NCBI GenBank assembly: GCA_030149475.1
Contig: JASBRL010000059.1
Coordinates: forward strand, 1 to 64,000
Direction: 5' to 3'
DNA: 64,000 nt
Source: Marinobacter sp.
GTDB lineage: Bacteria; Pseudomonadota; Gammaproteobacteria; Pseudomonadales; Oleiphilaceae
Made by a program: the position numbers and the translations under genes
Notes under the pieces: generated by a model
The model's database searches: none
Seen by the model: the letters and a program-made list of their open reading frames with translations, nothing else
What the model was told of the DNA's origin: nothing
Shown here: piece after piece, positions 20,422-31,195 of the stretch
Layout of the letters: each line of letters begins with the position of its first letter
Position numbering within the stretch: position 1 is the first letter of the stretch

Positions 20422-23049
20422 TCAGAAGTTCAGTTCCAGGTCGGGCGCCAGCCGTTTGAGATTGTTCCGGAACACCGCCTTGATTTTTTCCAGGGCATCC
20501 TCTGATTCGGCCTCAAAACGAAGCACCAGCACCGGCGTGGTGTTCGACGCCCGACACAGACCCCAGCCGTCCTGAAATTCTACCCGCACACCGTCAATGG
20601 TGTTGACGTTGCCCTCACCGAAATCACCCTGCTCACTCAGCTGATCCACCAACTCGAACTTGGTCTCGTCGGTGACCTCTACGTTGAGTTCAGGCGTGCT
20701 CAGGTCATCCGGAAACTCCTCGAACACTTCCTCACTGGTGCGATCCTCAATGCCCAGAATCTCCAGCAGTCGCGCGGCCGAATAGAGCCCGTCGTCAAAG
20801 CCGTACCAGCGCTCCTTGAAGAATACATGGCCGCTCATCTCACCCGCCAGCAGGGCACCGGTTTCGCGCATCTTGGCCTTGATCAGCGAGTGCCCGGTCT
20901 TCCACATGACCGGACGACCACCGGCCTGGCTGATGACCGTGGCCAGCCGCCGACTGCATTTCACATCGTAAATCACGTCCGCTCCCGGGTTGCGCGAGAC
21001 CACATCACGGGCGAACAGCATCATCAGGCGATCGGGCCAGATAATTTTGCCGGTGTTGGTCACCACACCCAGGCGATCACCATCGCCGTCAAGCGCCAGT
21101 CCGATATCGGCCTGCTCCGTTTTTACGCGCTGGATCAGATCCTTGAGATTGTCCGGCTTGCCCGGATCCGGATGGTGGTTGGGGAAATCGCCGTCCACCT
21201 CGCAATACAGCGGAATGACGTCACAACCCAGTTCTTCCACCAGAATCGGCCCCAGCTCACCGGCGATGCCGTTGCCCGCATCCAGTACCACCTTGAGGGG
21301 GGCGGCCACCGCGATATCTGCGATGATGCGATCGAGATAGGCACGTCGCACGTCGTCGCCCGAACGATTGCCCTGACCCCGTTCAAAATCTCCGTTGTTG
21401 ATACGCTGCAACAGCTTCTGGATCGCTTCATCCGCCAGCGTCTCGCCATCGAGCATTATTTTCAGACCGTTGTAGTTGGCCGGATTGTGACTACCGGTCA
21501 CCATAACCCCCGAACCGGTCTGGAGGTGATGGGTTGCAAAGTAAAGTACCGGTGTGGGTACAGCGCCAAGCTCAATGACATCGCAGCCAGTCGCACAAAT
21601 GCCCCGGGCAAGCGCATCGGCCAGCTCCGGACTGGAGTGGCGACCATCGTAGCCAATGCAAATGGTGGTGGTCTGTCGGCTGATGGCCTCACTGCCAATA
21701 GCCTGACCTATAACGGTAACCCGTTCCGGCGTCAGGGTATCGCCGACCACACCACGAATATCATAGGCCCGGAAGATTGATGACGGCATCTGCACTGCGG
21801 GTGCCGGCGCTTCTTCCACCTGCAACCCGCCCGTGCCCTGGCTGGCGTTGTGGTCACTGAAACCCAGTACATCCTCGTCGCCGTCGAGCATGTCGATGTC
21901 CAGTGCATCACCTTCCTGGAACATCGGTTCGGCCGGTTCCGGCTCGGTGGACCGTCTGGCAGCCCGCTGCGGCTCGACATTAGCGGCAGCGGCCTTGGCC
22001 AGTCGTTTATCCACCGCCTGGGCGAGGCGCTGAAGAACTTCACCAACCGAGGCCACCATATCCCAGCGCAGGGCCGGCAGCCGCACACGCTCACCACCGA
22101 ACGCCTTATGGGCCCACTGGATCAGCGTTGCGACGTCACGACGGATAGCACGCTGGGCCCGGGACATCAGCACCCAGATGAGGATTGCCGCGACCAGCAT
22201 CGGCAGCAGAACCACCAGTACAGCCATGGCCGGATTCACCACCGGCGAGCTATCTGCCGCCGGGGCGTAGGTGAGCGTCCAGTTGGGAGCCGACAACGGG
22301 CGCGTGATCACCGGCCCTGAACCAGTTCCGCGGCTGATCACTGTCTGGCGCTGACCACTGACCGTCAGTACCAGCGACAGCTTACCCGGCAACTGCAGTG
22401 AGTCCGGTTGCAGGGCCGGGGCCAGTGCCGCTGCATCCATGATCACCAGCAAGGTGCCCTGGACCGCCTGGCTGGTCGCATTGTTCACCGGGGCCGCGAA
22501 CTGAATATACCATTTACCGTCGCGGGGGAACGCATCCGGCGCCAGCGGTCTGGAGGATTCCGCCCGACCCGCCAGATCCAGGCTGGCAAAACCGAGACTG
22601 CCCGCCGCATCAGCACGAACCGGAATTTCACCGTACGGAAACAGGAAGACACTGGTGACCTCGGGCAGCAGACCTGAGAAGCCCGCTTCCATGTCACCAA
22701 TTGATCCCCGGTCTGCCCCGACCGCCTGCCTGACCATGGGCCGGGTGGCGTAGCCATCAACCAGCGAGGTGAGAACCGAGAGGCGTTGTTCAACCCTGGC
22801 TACGGCATTGTCAATGACCACCTGCGCCTGGTTGTGGTGATTCTGCACCGAGGCCGGCCTGATCACCAGAAAATACAGCATGGCCGACGCCGCGATACCC
22901 GCAACCAGAATTATAAAGACCTGTTGCATGACAACCGCGGAAAGCTTCTTGTGGCTGGATTCCCGGGCTGACGGTTTAGCGTTTTTACCGGGCTTGTCGT
23001 CAGCAGCTGCCGAGGTGGTTTCCGCCGTTTTTTTCTTGCCGAATTTCAT
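20422..23049 (-). CDS. algC: Phosphomannomutase/phosphoglucomutase with N-terminal membrane-anchored extension
   Basis: C-terminal FRAYDIRGVVGDTL, VTGSHNPANYNGLK, LDGDGDRLGVV; N-terminal two TM segments flanking a periplasmic region. Confidence 0.93.
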   Translation of the reverse strand: MKFGKKKTAETTSAAADDKPGKNAKPSARESSHKKLSAVVMQQVFIILVAGIAASAMLYFLVIRPASVQNHHNQAQVVIDNAVARVEQRLSVLTSLVDGYATRPMVRQAVGADRGSIGDMEAGFSGLLPEVTSVFLFPYGEIPVRADAAGSLGFASLDLAGRAESSRPLAPDAFPRDGKWYIQFAAPVNNATSQAVQGTLLVIMDAAALAPALQPDSLQLPGKLSLVLTVSGQRQTVISRGTGSGPVITRPLSAPNWTLTYAPAADSSPVVNPAMAVLVVLLPMLVAAILIWVLMSRAQRAIRRDVATLIQWAHKAFGGERVRLPALRWDMVASVGEVLQRLAQAVDKRLAKAAAANVEPQRAARRSTEPEPAEPMFQEGDALDIDMLDGDEDVLGFSDHNASQGTGGLQVEEAPAPAVQMPSSIFRAYDIRGVVGDTLTPERVTVIGQAIGSEAISRQTTTICIGYDGRHSSPELADALARGICATGCDVIELGAVPTPVLYFATHHLQTGSGVMVTGSHNPANYNGLKIMLDGETLADEAIQKLLQRINNGDFERGQGNRSGDDVRRAYLDRIIADIAVAAPLKVVLDAGNGIAGELGPILVEELGCDVIPLYCEVDGDFPNHHPDPGKPDNLKDLIQRVKTEQADIGLALDGDGDRLGVVTNTGKIIWPDRLMMLFARDVVSRNPGADVIYDVKCSRRLATVISQAGGRPVMWKTGHSLIKAKMRETGALLAGEMSGHVFFKERWYGFDDGLYSAARLLEILGIEDRTSEEVFEEFPDDLSTPELNVEVTDETKFELVDQLSEQGDFGEGNVNTIDGVRVEFQDGWGLCRASNTTPVLVLRFEAESEDALEKIKAVFRNNLKRLAPDLELNF

Positions 23050-23220
23050 AGTGGAGTCCGCTCGATATGAACCGCCGTCAAAGGTACAGACGTTGCGTTG
23101 AACGGGCAGGCCAGAACATCATGTCTGGTGTCCCGCCAGGCCCCAACACACCACAAAGTATAGTTGGCGATTCGTTCCCTGCTGTTCGGGGCCCTTGTCC
23201 CGCCCGGTTGATTCACTGGT

Positions 23221-23685
23221 CTATTGCTTGCCGGTCGAGCCAAACCCATCCTCACCACGGGTACTGGATTCGAAACGACCAACCACCTCGAAGTCCGCCT
23301 GCACAACCGGCACCAGAACAAGTTGGGCAACCCGCTCACCGACCTCAATCGTGAAGGGCGTGTTGCCACGGTTCCAGCAGGATACCATCAGCTCGCCCTG
23401 ATAATCGGAATCGATCAATCCCACCAGGTTACCCAGAACAATTCCGTGCTTGTGACCCAGCCCACTGCGCGGCAGGATCATCGCCGCAAGACCCGGGTCA
23501 CCGATGTGCAGCGACAGCCCGGTGCGCAGGAGTTCGGTGTCACCCGGTTCCAGCGTCAGGGGGGCGTCCAGACAGGCCCTGAGGTCCAGGCCGGCGGAGC
23601 CGTCCGTAGCATAGGCGGGAAATGGAATACTGTCACCGATCCTGGCATCAAGCAGCCGGATCTGAAACGTCGGTCGGGGCATGAC
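23221..23685 (-). CDS. dut: dUTP diphosphatase
   Basis: [41 protein letters not shown]-terminal [10 protein letters not shown]; start set at [11 protein letters not shown]. Confidence 0.96.
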   Translation of the reverse strand, partial: VMPRPTFQIRLLDARIGDSIPFPAYATDGSAGLDLRACLDAPLTLEPGDTELLRTGLSLHIGDPGLAAMILPRSGLGHKHGIVLGNLVGLIDSDYQGELMVSCWNRGNTPFTIEVGERVAQLVLVPVVQADFEVVGRFESSTRGEDGFGSTGKQ

Positions 23686-23729
23686 ACGGTCCTGATCAAG
23701 GGTATTGAGGCTGGCTGAAACGGGCACCT

Positions 23730-24932
23730 TCACTGAGCGCGCACCGCCCGATAACGATCCGCAATCAACGCCACCAGTTCGACAGCCAGGCCGACTTTGC
23801 TCCGGGCCCCGAACGACTGCTGGCCGCCTGGCCAGAAAACGGTCACCGCATTCTGGTCACTGTTGAAACCAACCTCGGGCCGGGAGACATCATTGGCCAC
23901 AATCATCGCCAGACGTTTACGCGTCAGCTTGTCGAGGGCATAACGTTCGATATCAGACGTTTCCGCCGCGAAACCAACCATGAATGGCGCGTCTGGCCGG
24001 GCCGCTACGGTAGCCAGTATATCCGGATTACGCACCAGCGAGAGCGAGATTTGCTCGCCACTTTTCTTGACTTTCTGCTCCGCACAGGTCTCCGGTCGAT
24101 AGTCCGCCACGGCCGCGGTGGCAATAAAAATATCACAGCCCTCATCCACCGCCGCCCCGGAGGCTTTGAGCAGTTCGGCGGCGGTGGTAATCATACGCAG
24201 GTCCACGCCGTCCGGAGCGGCCAGCGTCACCGGCCCACTGATCAGCGTTACCTGTGCGCCCGCGCGCCGGGCAGCCTCCGCGAGAGCATAGCCCATTTTT
24301 CCGGAACTGTGGTTGGTAATATAGCGGACCGGATCAATGGCTTCGCGGGTCGGGCCCGCCGTGATAACGACCCGCCGTCCGGCCAGATCACTCCCCGCCG
24401 GAGCATTGACCCGGTCGACAATGTCCAGGGCTTCAAGCATCCGGCCCGGTCCGGTATCGCCACAGGCCTGATCACCCAGCGCCGGCCCCCACAGGGTGAC
24501 CTGCGGATCAGCCTGCAATAATGCGAGATTGCGTTGGGTCCGGTGGTTTTTCCACATCGCCTGGTTCATCGCGGGCGCCAGCGCAATCGGCGACTCGGTG
24601 GCGCTACAGATCGTGGTGAGAAGGTCATCGGCCATACCGTTGGCGAAGCGGGCCATAAAATCCGCCGAGGCTGGCGCGACGACCACCAGGTCCGCCCATT
24701 TAGCCAACTCGATATGCCCCATGCCGGCTTCGGCAGCAGGATCAAGCAACCCGGTTCGCACCGGCTCGCCACTCAGAGCCTGAAATGTCATCGGCGTTAC
24801 AAAGGCCTCCGCACCCGCGGTCATGACCACACGCACCTCGTGGCCCGATTTTTTCAGCAGGCGAACCAGTTCCGCACTTTTGTAGGCGGCAATGCCGCCG
24901 GTTACACCCAGCAGAATCCGTCTCTGCGACAT
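23730..24932 (-). CDS. coaBC: Bifunctional phosphopantothenoylcysteine decarboxylase / phosphopantothenate-cysteine ligase
   Basis: [18 protein letters not shown]...APAMNQAMW...[30 protein letters not shown]. Confidence 0.97.
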   Translation of the reverse strand: MSQRRILLGVTGGIAAYKSAELVRLLKKSGHEVRVVMTAGAEAFVTPMTFQALSGEPVRTGLLDPAAEAGMGHIELAKWADLVVVAPASADFMARFANGMADDLLTTICSATESPIALAPAMNQAMWKNHRTQRNLALLQADPQVTLWGPALGDQACGDTGPGRMLEALDIVDRVNAPAGSDLAGRRVVITAGPTREAIDPVRYITNHSSGKMGYALAEAARRAGAQVTLISGPVTLAAPDGVDLRMITTAAELLKASGAAVDEGCDIFIATAAVADYRPETCAEQKVKKSGEQISLSLVRNPDILATVAARPDAPFMVGFAAETSDIERYALDKLTRKRLAMIVANDVSRPEVGFNSDQNAVTVFWPGGQQSFGARSKVGLAVELVALIADRYRAVRAQ

Positions 24933-25000
24933 ATCTGTTCGTTTCCTGTGCCTGGCAAGAACTGAGCGCCCGACGCCGAATGCCGGACGCCATCATACCG

Positions 25001-25024
25001 GGGAGCCTCTGAACAAGTCTGGTG
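25001..25024 (-). repeat. Degenerate copy of intergenic short repeat
   Basis: Reverse complement CACCAGACTTGTTCAGAGGCTCCC resembles CAATAGACTTAATCAGAGGTTCCC. Confidence 0.55.
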
Positions 25025-25182
25025 ACGTGCCCCCGATCATGCTCTGAAGCTTCCTAAGATAACACCGGATGGGCTCTGCCGACAGCCCGGCCAACGTGAT
25101 AGACTGCGACCTGCGCAGGACGCGCAACCCGGTTCTGGCCGGCCAGCCCGGCGATCCATTCTGTCACGACAAGGAAACCGTC

Positions 25183-25857
25183 ATGCCCGTTTCTTCCTGG
25201 CCCACGGACGAGCGACCCCGCGAGCGGTTGCTGGCCCATGGCGCCGAAACTCTTTCCGACGCCGAATTACTGGCGATATTCCTGCGCACCGGCACCACTG
25301 GCCTGCCTGTCATGGAACTATCCCGCCAGTTGATCGACCAGTTCGGCGGATTACGCGGTCTGATGACCGCATCACAACGGCATTTCTGCGGTGTTCGAGG
25401 GCTGGGCACGGCGAAATTCGCGCAGGTACAGGCCGCCATGGAGATGGCCCGCCGGGTGATGGACGAACCCTTGCGTCAGGGCGACCCCCTGCGCTCTCCG
25501 GAAGACACCCGGTCATACTTGCGAAGCCGCCTGGGAACCTACCCCCATGAAGTCTTCGCCGGGCTGTTTCTCGACAATCGCCACCGCGTCATTCGATACC
25601 TGGAGCTGTTTCGCGGGACGATTGACGGCGCTGCCGTTTACCCCCGGGAAGTGGTTCGTCAGGCCCTGGACTACAATGCGGCGGCGGTCATTTTCGCCCA
25701 TAATCACCCGTCCGGCGTAGCCGAGCCCAGCCAGGCCGACATCAGCCTTACCCGGCGGCTGCGCGAGGCACTGGGCTTGGTCGACATCCGTGTACTGGAT
25801 CATATGGTAGTGGGGCATGGCGAGGTAATATCTTTGGCTGAGCGGGGATTAATGTAA
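25183..25857 (+). CDS. radC: RadC family (JAB domain) DNA repair protein
   Basis: [55 protein letters not shown]. Confidence 0.95.
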   Translation: MPVSSWPTDERPRERLLAHGAETLSDAELLAIFLRTGTTGLPVMELSRQLIDQFGGLRGLMTASQRHFCGVRGLGTAKFAQVQAAMEMARRVMDEPLRQGDPLRSPEDTRSYLRSRLGTYPHEVFAGLFLDNRHRVIRYLELFRGTIDGAAVYPREVVRQALDYNAAAVIFAHNHPSGVAEPSQADISLTRRLREALGLVDIRVLDHMVVGHGEVISLAERGLM

Positions 25858-25918
25858 CAGCCCCCATCGATGCCGTTGCACCCACCGCAACGCCTGGCTA
25901 ATGCCCCAACCATGTCCC

Positions 25919-25984
25919 GGAACCCCTGACCAGGTCTATTGACGATATGTGCGGACTCACCGACAGACCTGATCAGAGGTTCTC
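25919..25984. repeat. Inverted pair of intergenic short repeats (radC-rpmB gap)
   Basis: GAACCCCTGACCAGGTCT (25920-25937) vs AGACCTGATCAGAGGTTC (25965-25982), 16/18 complementary; left copy reverse complement CGTCAATAGACCTGGTCAGGGGTTCC. Confidence 0.75.
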
Positions 25985-26164
25985 TTTGCGTTCAGGGCGC
26001 GGTTCTGGTATAAAGGCGTCCCTTAATTTTCAGGCAGTGCCAAAACGTCGTGAGCGCAGGCCAGCGTTTGACACAGTCTGGGCTGGCAGCGTCTGACGAG
26101 CATGTTACAGGCGCGATTGAACGAATTCGTATTTTCAGGACCAAAGCTCAGGTCGGAGGCAAGT

Positions 26165-26401
26165 ATGTCCAGAGTCTGTCAAGTTACCGGTAAGCGCCCG
26201 CTGTCTGGTAATAACGTATCCCACGCGATGAACCATACCCGTCGTCGTTTCCTGCCGAACCTGCAGAGCCATCGGTTCTGGGTTGAGGCAGAAAAGCGCT
26301 TTGTGAAGCTGCGCGTTTCGACCAAGGGCATGCGCATCATCGATAAAAAAGGCATTGACGCTGTGCTGGCCGATCTTCGTGCCCGCGGCGAGAAATTCTA
26401 A
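26165..26401 (+). CDS. rpmB: 50S ribosomal protein L28
   Basis: [34 protein letters not shown]. Confidence 0.98.
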   Translation: MSRVCQVTGKRPLSGNNVSHAMNHTRRRFLPNLQSHRFWVEAEKRFVKLRVSTKGMRIIDKKGIDAVLADLRARGEKF

Positions 26402-26412
26402 GGAGCCGCATC

Positions 26413-26568
26413 ATGCGCGAGAAAATCAAGCTGGTTTCGTCAGCAGGTACTGGTCATTTTTACACGACCAACAAGAACAAGCGTAACACGCCGGAAAAAA
26501 TCGAGATCAAAAAGTACGATCCGGTTGTCCGCAAGCACGTTGCGTACAAGGAAGCCAAGATCAAGTAA
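26413..26568 (+). CDS. rpmG: 50S ribosomal protein L33
   Basis: Direct translation [51 protein letters not shown]; 51 aa, below the supplied ORF cutoff. Confidence 0.98.
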   Translation: MREKIKLVSSAGTGHFYTTNKNKRNTPEKIEIKKYDPVVRKHVAYKEAKIK

Positions 26569-26585
26569 TTCTGATCGGTTTCAAG

Positions 26586-26617
26586 AACCCGGCTTTCACT
26601 GAACGCCGGGTTTTTTT
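26586..26617 (+). terminator. Rho-independent terminator of rpmB-rpmG
   Basis: AACCCGGC...GCCGGGTT stem followed by TTTTTTT. Confidence 0.9.
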
Positions 26618-27482
26618 ATGTCGGGAACTTTTCCAGATAGCCCTTGGGGAGAGCGATATCCATCGCAATGGGAAGGTGATCAGACACCGGGTAGCTCACC
26701 ACCTCCGAGCGCCGGATTTCCAGCGACGGGCTCACCAGGATATGGTCGAGGGCACGCTCCGGACGCCAGCTGGGAAAACTGTGCGCGGTGTCCGGCAGCG
26801 GAATCAGGTCGGTCTGACTCAACGGGGTCCGGCTGAGCAATTCCTCCGCATGATTATTCATATCCCCCATCAACACCACGTGCCTGTAATCGGCAATCAA
26901 CTCGCGAATAAACCCCAGTTGCCGGTTCTGCCCGGTACGGCTCAGGGACAGGTGCATCATTACCAATACCAGGGGGTCTTCAATATCACCATAGCGGGCG
27001 ATGATCGCCCCCCGCCCCGGAATGAGCCCGGGGAGCCTGTACTCGGTCACGTCGAGAGGGCGGTAACGACTCAGCAGGCCATTGCTATGCTGGGCAAGCT
27101 GGCCCAGATTACGGTTCAGCTGCTGGTGCCAGTATGGAATGCCACTGGCCTCGGCCAGGTACTGCACCTGATTGATATAGCCACTGCGTAAACTGCCACC
27201 GTCGCACTCCTGCAGGGCAACCACATCGTAGTTGCGCAACAGATTGGCAATCCGGTCCAGGTTGTCGGTTCGATTTCGGTGGGGCAGAAAGTGCTGCCAA
27301 CTGCGGGTCACATAGTGCCGATAGGAGCCGGTCTGGATACCCACCTGAATATTGAAGGTTAACAGGCGCAGATGACGCTGGGGCTCAAACTCCGGGACGT
27401 GGTCAGTACCGGAGCAGGCACCCCGGCGACTTTCGTGAACGCCCATCCAGCCGTTGAGGCGTTTCTGGATGCGTCGGTACAT
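26616..27482 (-). CDS. Endonuclease/exonuclease/phosphatase family hydrolase
   Basis: LLTFNIQVG, VALQECDGGS, VLMGDMNNHAEE, ALDHILVSPSLE...SDHLPI. Confidence 0.88.
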   Translation of the reverse strand: MYRRIQKRLNGWMGVHESRRGACSGTDHVPEFEPQRHLRLLTFNIQVGIQTGSYRHYVTRSWQHFLPHRNRTDNLDRIANLLRNYDVVALQECDGGSLRSGYINQVQYLAEASGIPYWHQQLNRNLGQLAQHSNGLLSRYRPLDVTEYRLPGLIPGRGAIIARYGDIEDPLVLVMMHLSLSRTGQNRQLGFIRELIADYRHVVLMGDMNNHAEELLSRTPLSQTDLIPLPDTAHSFPSWRPERALDHILVSPSLEIRRSEVVSYPVSDHLPIAMDIALPKGYLEKFPT

Positions 27483-27533
27483 GGCAATACATCCACCCGG
27501 AGATCATGTTGAGAGGGCTCACCCCCTCACTTG

Positions 27534-28175
27534 TTATTTTTCAGCACGCTCCTTTTTCACGAGGTAGTCCACTACTTCCAGCATTTTTTCATGACTGCCG
27601 GCGGTGGCCGCGCTGACCGTATACTTCCCATCTACCAGCATAGTCGGTACGCCGGTGACGCGCGCGCCTCTCAGCAGGGCCTGATCCTGCTGGATCTTCG
27701 CATTCACGCCGAAGCTGTTGTATGTCTTGATGAAGGCATCCTTGTCAACGTCGTAGTTGGACAGGAAGTCAGCCAGCGCTTCGGGCGTATTCAGCGGTTT
27801 GTGGTCTCTTGCCAGAGCGTCGAACAGGGCATCGTGAGTGGTGGAATTGAGCTTGTCCATCGCCTGAAGCGTGAAAAAGGCGCGTGCGTGAGGCTCCCAG
27901 GAGCGCCCCAGCGCGGCGGGAATCAGCTTGAAGTCAACATCGTCAGGCTTGTTCTTTGCCCATTTTTCAACCAGCGGTTTGAAGCTGTAGCAGTGAGGGC
28001 ATCCATACCAGAAAATTTCAGCAACTTCGATTTTGTCACCACTGGAGGTTGCCACCGGAGTGGCCAGCTTGATGTACTGCTTGCCCTCTTCAAACTGAGC
28101 GGTTTCGGCGTGCGCGCCCAAAGACACCGCCAGCACAAGGAACACCGCCACCTTCAACAACTTGGTCATAAACAC
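27534..28175 (-). CDS. dsbA: Thiol:disulfide interchange protein DsbA
   Basis: Signal peptide; CPHC active site in FWYGCPHCYSFKPLVEKW; TGVPTMLVDGKY cis-Pro region. Confidence 0.93.
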   Translation of the reverse strand: MFMTKLLKVAVFLVLAVSLGAHAETAQFEEGKQYIKLATPVATSSGDKIEVAEIFWYGCPHCYSFKPLVEKWAKNKPDDVDFKLIPAALGRSWEPHARAFFTLQAMDKLNSTTHDALFDALARDHKPLNTPEALADFLSNYDVDKDAFIKTYNSFGVNAKIQQDQALLRGARVTGVPTMLVDGKYTVSAATAGSHEKMLEVVDYLVKKERAEK

Positions 28176-28640
28176 TCTCCACTCAGGAATAATTCATCAG
28201 ACATGATAGTCTGACCTGCCCGTAAGCCACCGGCTCAGACTGCGAAACCAGTAAAAAGTTCAGCACTCCCCGCCAGGAACACCGTCCCGCCAGGCACACC
28301 GTCGTACAGTATGGCCCAGACCACTGACAGGGCGCCAGTTACACCCTGTTAAGGCGCCCACGCGCGCCGTCTGTTGATCCCTGCTCCGGTGACCGACGAC
28401 TGCCCGACCGTTCGGCCCTTTGCTCTGCGATCAACACGCCATGCCGCGAACGCACTGTGTCGCTACAAACACACTATGTCGCTAAAGAGTACAGCCTGGC
28501 GGCCGATAGATAATAATCTCATCTATCTGAGACACCCCTGGCGTTCACAGGCTCGCACATTCACACCGCGCTGCAGACAGTGCCAGTTTTGATCATCGAA
28601 TATCAGCGCCGCGCATGGCGCCACCGACAGGATACCCAAC

Positions 28641-30497
28641 ATGCTGACTGGTCGACTGTACCGAAACCTGTCCATTGGCCTGAAACTGACCGCAGGCTTC
28701 AGCTTGCTGATCGGACTGGCCATCGCTATCGGGTTAGCGGGACTGAAAGCACTGGATAATTATGCCTCACGCTCCACCACGGTAACCATCACCAGCGCTC
28801 TGGAATTCCGCCTGCTCAAGGCAAAAATCGAAGAAAAGCGCTACCTGCTTGATGGCGACGACGCCTCCATTGAGCAGGCCCGGGCGCTACTTGACTCAGC
28901 CCTGGGCGATGTCGATACCCTGAAGAAACGACTGGTTGTACAAGCCGACCTGCAGACCCTGCGGGTTATTGATGACAGCGTCCGCCAGTACGGTCAGCTG
29001 CTCACCCGGATGGCCGGCGATATCAGGGCCCGGACCGCGGCCTCCAGAGCACTGGACAAGGCGGCGTTTGCGCTGGAGGGACGCATCGGGATCGAAGATG
29101 ATCTGTATGCGACCAACGCCCTGCTGCGTCAGATCCGTCAGTATGAGCGCAGTTTTCTGGTCGACCACGACCAGGATGTCATCAAGACGTTTGATGTCAC
29201 CGCAGACCGTGCGCTGGCAACGATCAAAAGCTCGTCCCTGGACAACGACCTCAAGCAGCCGGTCGTGGACCTGTTCGAGGCTTACGTGACTGCGTTTCAC
29301 ACCACGGTCACGCTACTCAACAAGAGCCAGCAGATCCGGGAGCAGGTGAACACCATCACGGCCGCCGGGACAGACGCTGCCGAGAGCCTGCAGAGTACCC
29401 AGCTCGAGAAAATGAAAAACGACCGGAACACCGCGATGGTGCTGATTCTGGGCTCGGCCGGCGTAGTGATTGTGCTGGGCATCATACTGTCGTGGATACT
29501 GACCCGCAGCATTACCCGCCCTGTCCGGGAAGCGGTTACTTTCGCCAGCGCGGTGGCCTCCGGCAACCTGCGCGTCAGTATCAGCAGCGACCGCGGCGAT
29601 GAATTCGGCCAGTTGTTGACAGCGCTCGGCACGATGGTGACATCGCTGCGCGACCTGGTTCAGGAGATCAACACCAGTGCCAATGAGATCGCCTCTTCAG
29701 CGGAGGAGTTATCAACAGTCACTGACCAGACCAGCGCCGGCATCGGGCGCCAGAAAGATCAGACCGATCAGGTAGCCACCGCCATGAATGAGATGGTCGC
29801 CACCGTCAACGACGTTGCCCGCAGCGCGGAAGAAGCGTTCAGTGCAGCCGGAAATGCCAGCGACAAAGCCACCGCCGGCGAACAGGCGGTGGAAGGCACC
29901 CTGTCACTCGTAGCCAGCCTGAACGAGGAAGTGGGCAAGGCGATGACGCGGATCCAGGGACTGCAGGCAGACACCCAGAACATTGGCTCGGTCCTGGATG
30001 TGATCAAATCGGTGGCGGACCAGACCAACCTGCTGGCGCTGAACGCCGCCATCGAGGCCGCCCGAGCCGGCGATCACGGCCGCGGGTTCGCCGTGGTGGC
30101 CGATGAAGTGCGGGCGCTGGCGAAACGCACCCAGAATTCCGCAGCGGAGATTGAAGACCTGATCAGCCAGTTGGTGACCAGTGCCAGTGAGTCGGTCACC
30201 ACCATGGAAGCCGGCTCGACGCTTGCCAACCGGACCCTGGAAAATGCCCGGAAAACCGGCCAGGCCATCACCGCGATAGCAAGTGCGGTGAACGACATCC
30301 GCCAGTTCAACAGCCAGATCGCCACCGCCGCCGAACAGCAGACCTCGGTTGCCGAGGAAATCAACCAGAACGTCACCGTGATTCGTGACATTGGTGATCA
30401 GTCCGCCACCTCGGCCAACCAGGTGGCCGGTTCCAGTAACGAACTGGCCCAGCTCGCGGTAAACCTCCGCGGCAAGGTCGCCCGGTTCAGCGTCTGA
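28641..30497 (+). CDS. Methyl-accepting chemotaxis protein with large helical (HBM-like) periplasmic domain
   Basis: Two TM segments, HAMP, and hairpin tip [45 protein letters not shown]. Confidence 0.92.
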   Translation: MLTGRLYRNLSIGLKLTAGFSLLIGLAIAIGLAGLKALDNYASRSTTVTITSALEFRLLKAKIEEKRYLLDGDDASIEQARALLDSALGDVDTLKKRLVVQADLQTLRVIDDSVRQYGQLLTRMAGDIRARTAASRALDKAAFALEGRIGIEDDLYATNALLRQIRQYERSFLVDHDQDVIKTFDVTADRALATIKSSSLDNDLKQPVVDLFEAYVTAFHTTVTLLNKSQQIREQVNTITAAGTDAAESLQSTQLEKMKNDRNTAMVLILGSAGVVIVLGIILSWILTRSITRPVREAVTFASAVASGNLRVSISSDRGDEFGQLLTALGTMVTSLRDLVQEINTSANEIASSAEELSTVTDQTSAGIGRQKDQTDQVATAMNEMVATVNDVARSAEEAFSAAGNASDKATAGEQAVEGTLSLVASLNEEVGKAMTRIQGLQADTQNIGSVLDVIKSVADQTNLLALNAAIEAARAGDHGRGFAVVADEVRALAKRTQNSAAEIEDLISQLVTSASESVTTMEAGSTLANRTLENARKTGQAITAIASAVNDIRQFNSQIATAAEQQTSVAEEINQNVTVIRDIGDQSATSANQVAGSSNELAQLAVNLRGKVARFSV

Positions 30498-30579
30498 CGC
30501 AGAACCGGACCGCGGCTGAAAACTGGCGCGGGTGTTGCTGTGTCTCTGGCACCCTCACCCGTCGCGCAGGATATGCCCC

Positions 30580-31026
30580 ATGAACAAGACCGACACCGCT
30601 CTGCTCAACATTCTGATCAAGGACGGTCGCACGTCCTACGCGGACATTGCCCGTCAGCTCAATGTTTCCCGGGCCTATGCACGCACCCGGGTCAACGCAC
30701 TGGTAGAAGAAGGCATTGTCGAGCAGTTCACTGTGGTGGTGAATCCGGAAAAGCTCGGCAAGGTCATATCAACCTTCGTCGACGTCAAGGCCCGACCCCA
30801 GAACATTGAGGTGATCGCCCGGGAACTCGCCGCGCGCCCGGAGGTGGTCAGCCTGTACATCATGACCGACCTCAAAAGCCTGCACATCCATACCCTCACC
30901 GACAGCTATGAAACTTTCAACGAATTCGTCCGCAACTGCCTGTTCGAGCGGGACGACATTCTCTCCGTCGAGTCCAGTGCCCTGCTCAAGCGGGTAAAAC
31001 ACCGGCGCGGTGGCGCCCGTTTGTAA
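30580..31026 (+). CDS. Lrp/AsnC family transcriptional regulator
   Basis: N-terminal HTH LLNILIKDGRTSYADIARQLNVSRAYARTRVNALVEEGIVEQFTVVVNPEKLG plus RAM-like domain. Confidence 0.9.
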   Translation: MNKTDTALLNILIKDGRTSYADIARQLNVSRAYARTRVNALVEEGIVEQFTVVVNPEKLGKVISTFVDVKARPQNIEVIARELAARPEVVSLYIMTDLKSLHIHTLTDSYETFNEFVRNCLFERDDILSVESSALLKRVKHRRGGARL

Positions 31027-31088
31027 ACCTCCAGAGTCCCCGTCAGCGCGCTCCAAAGCGGGGCGCAAGGACCCAAACGGGGCAAAGG

Positions 31089-31195
31089 TTTACAAATGTG
31101 AGTCGATTGATGCAATACGCATTCATTTGTGCGCATTTCTTCGGGCAAATCGGCGTTAAATTGCGTGTTTATTAATCAGCCGATTCATTTGTAAA
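31089..31195. promoter_or_regulatory. Cluster of repeated TTTACAAATG / ATTCATTTGT motifs, candidate operator region
   Basis: TTTACAAATG 31089-31098 inverted relative to CATTTGTAAA 31186-31195; ATTCATTTGT at 31121-31130 and 31183-31192; AT-rich relative to flanks. Confidence 0.5.
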
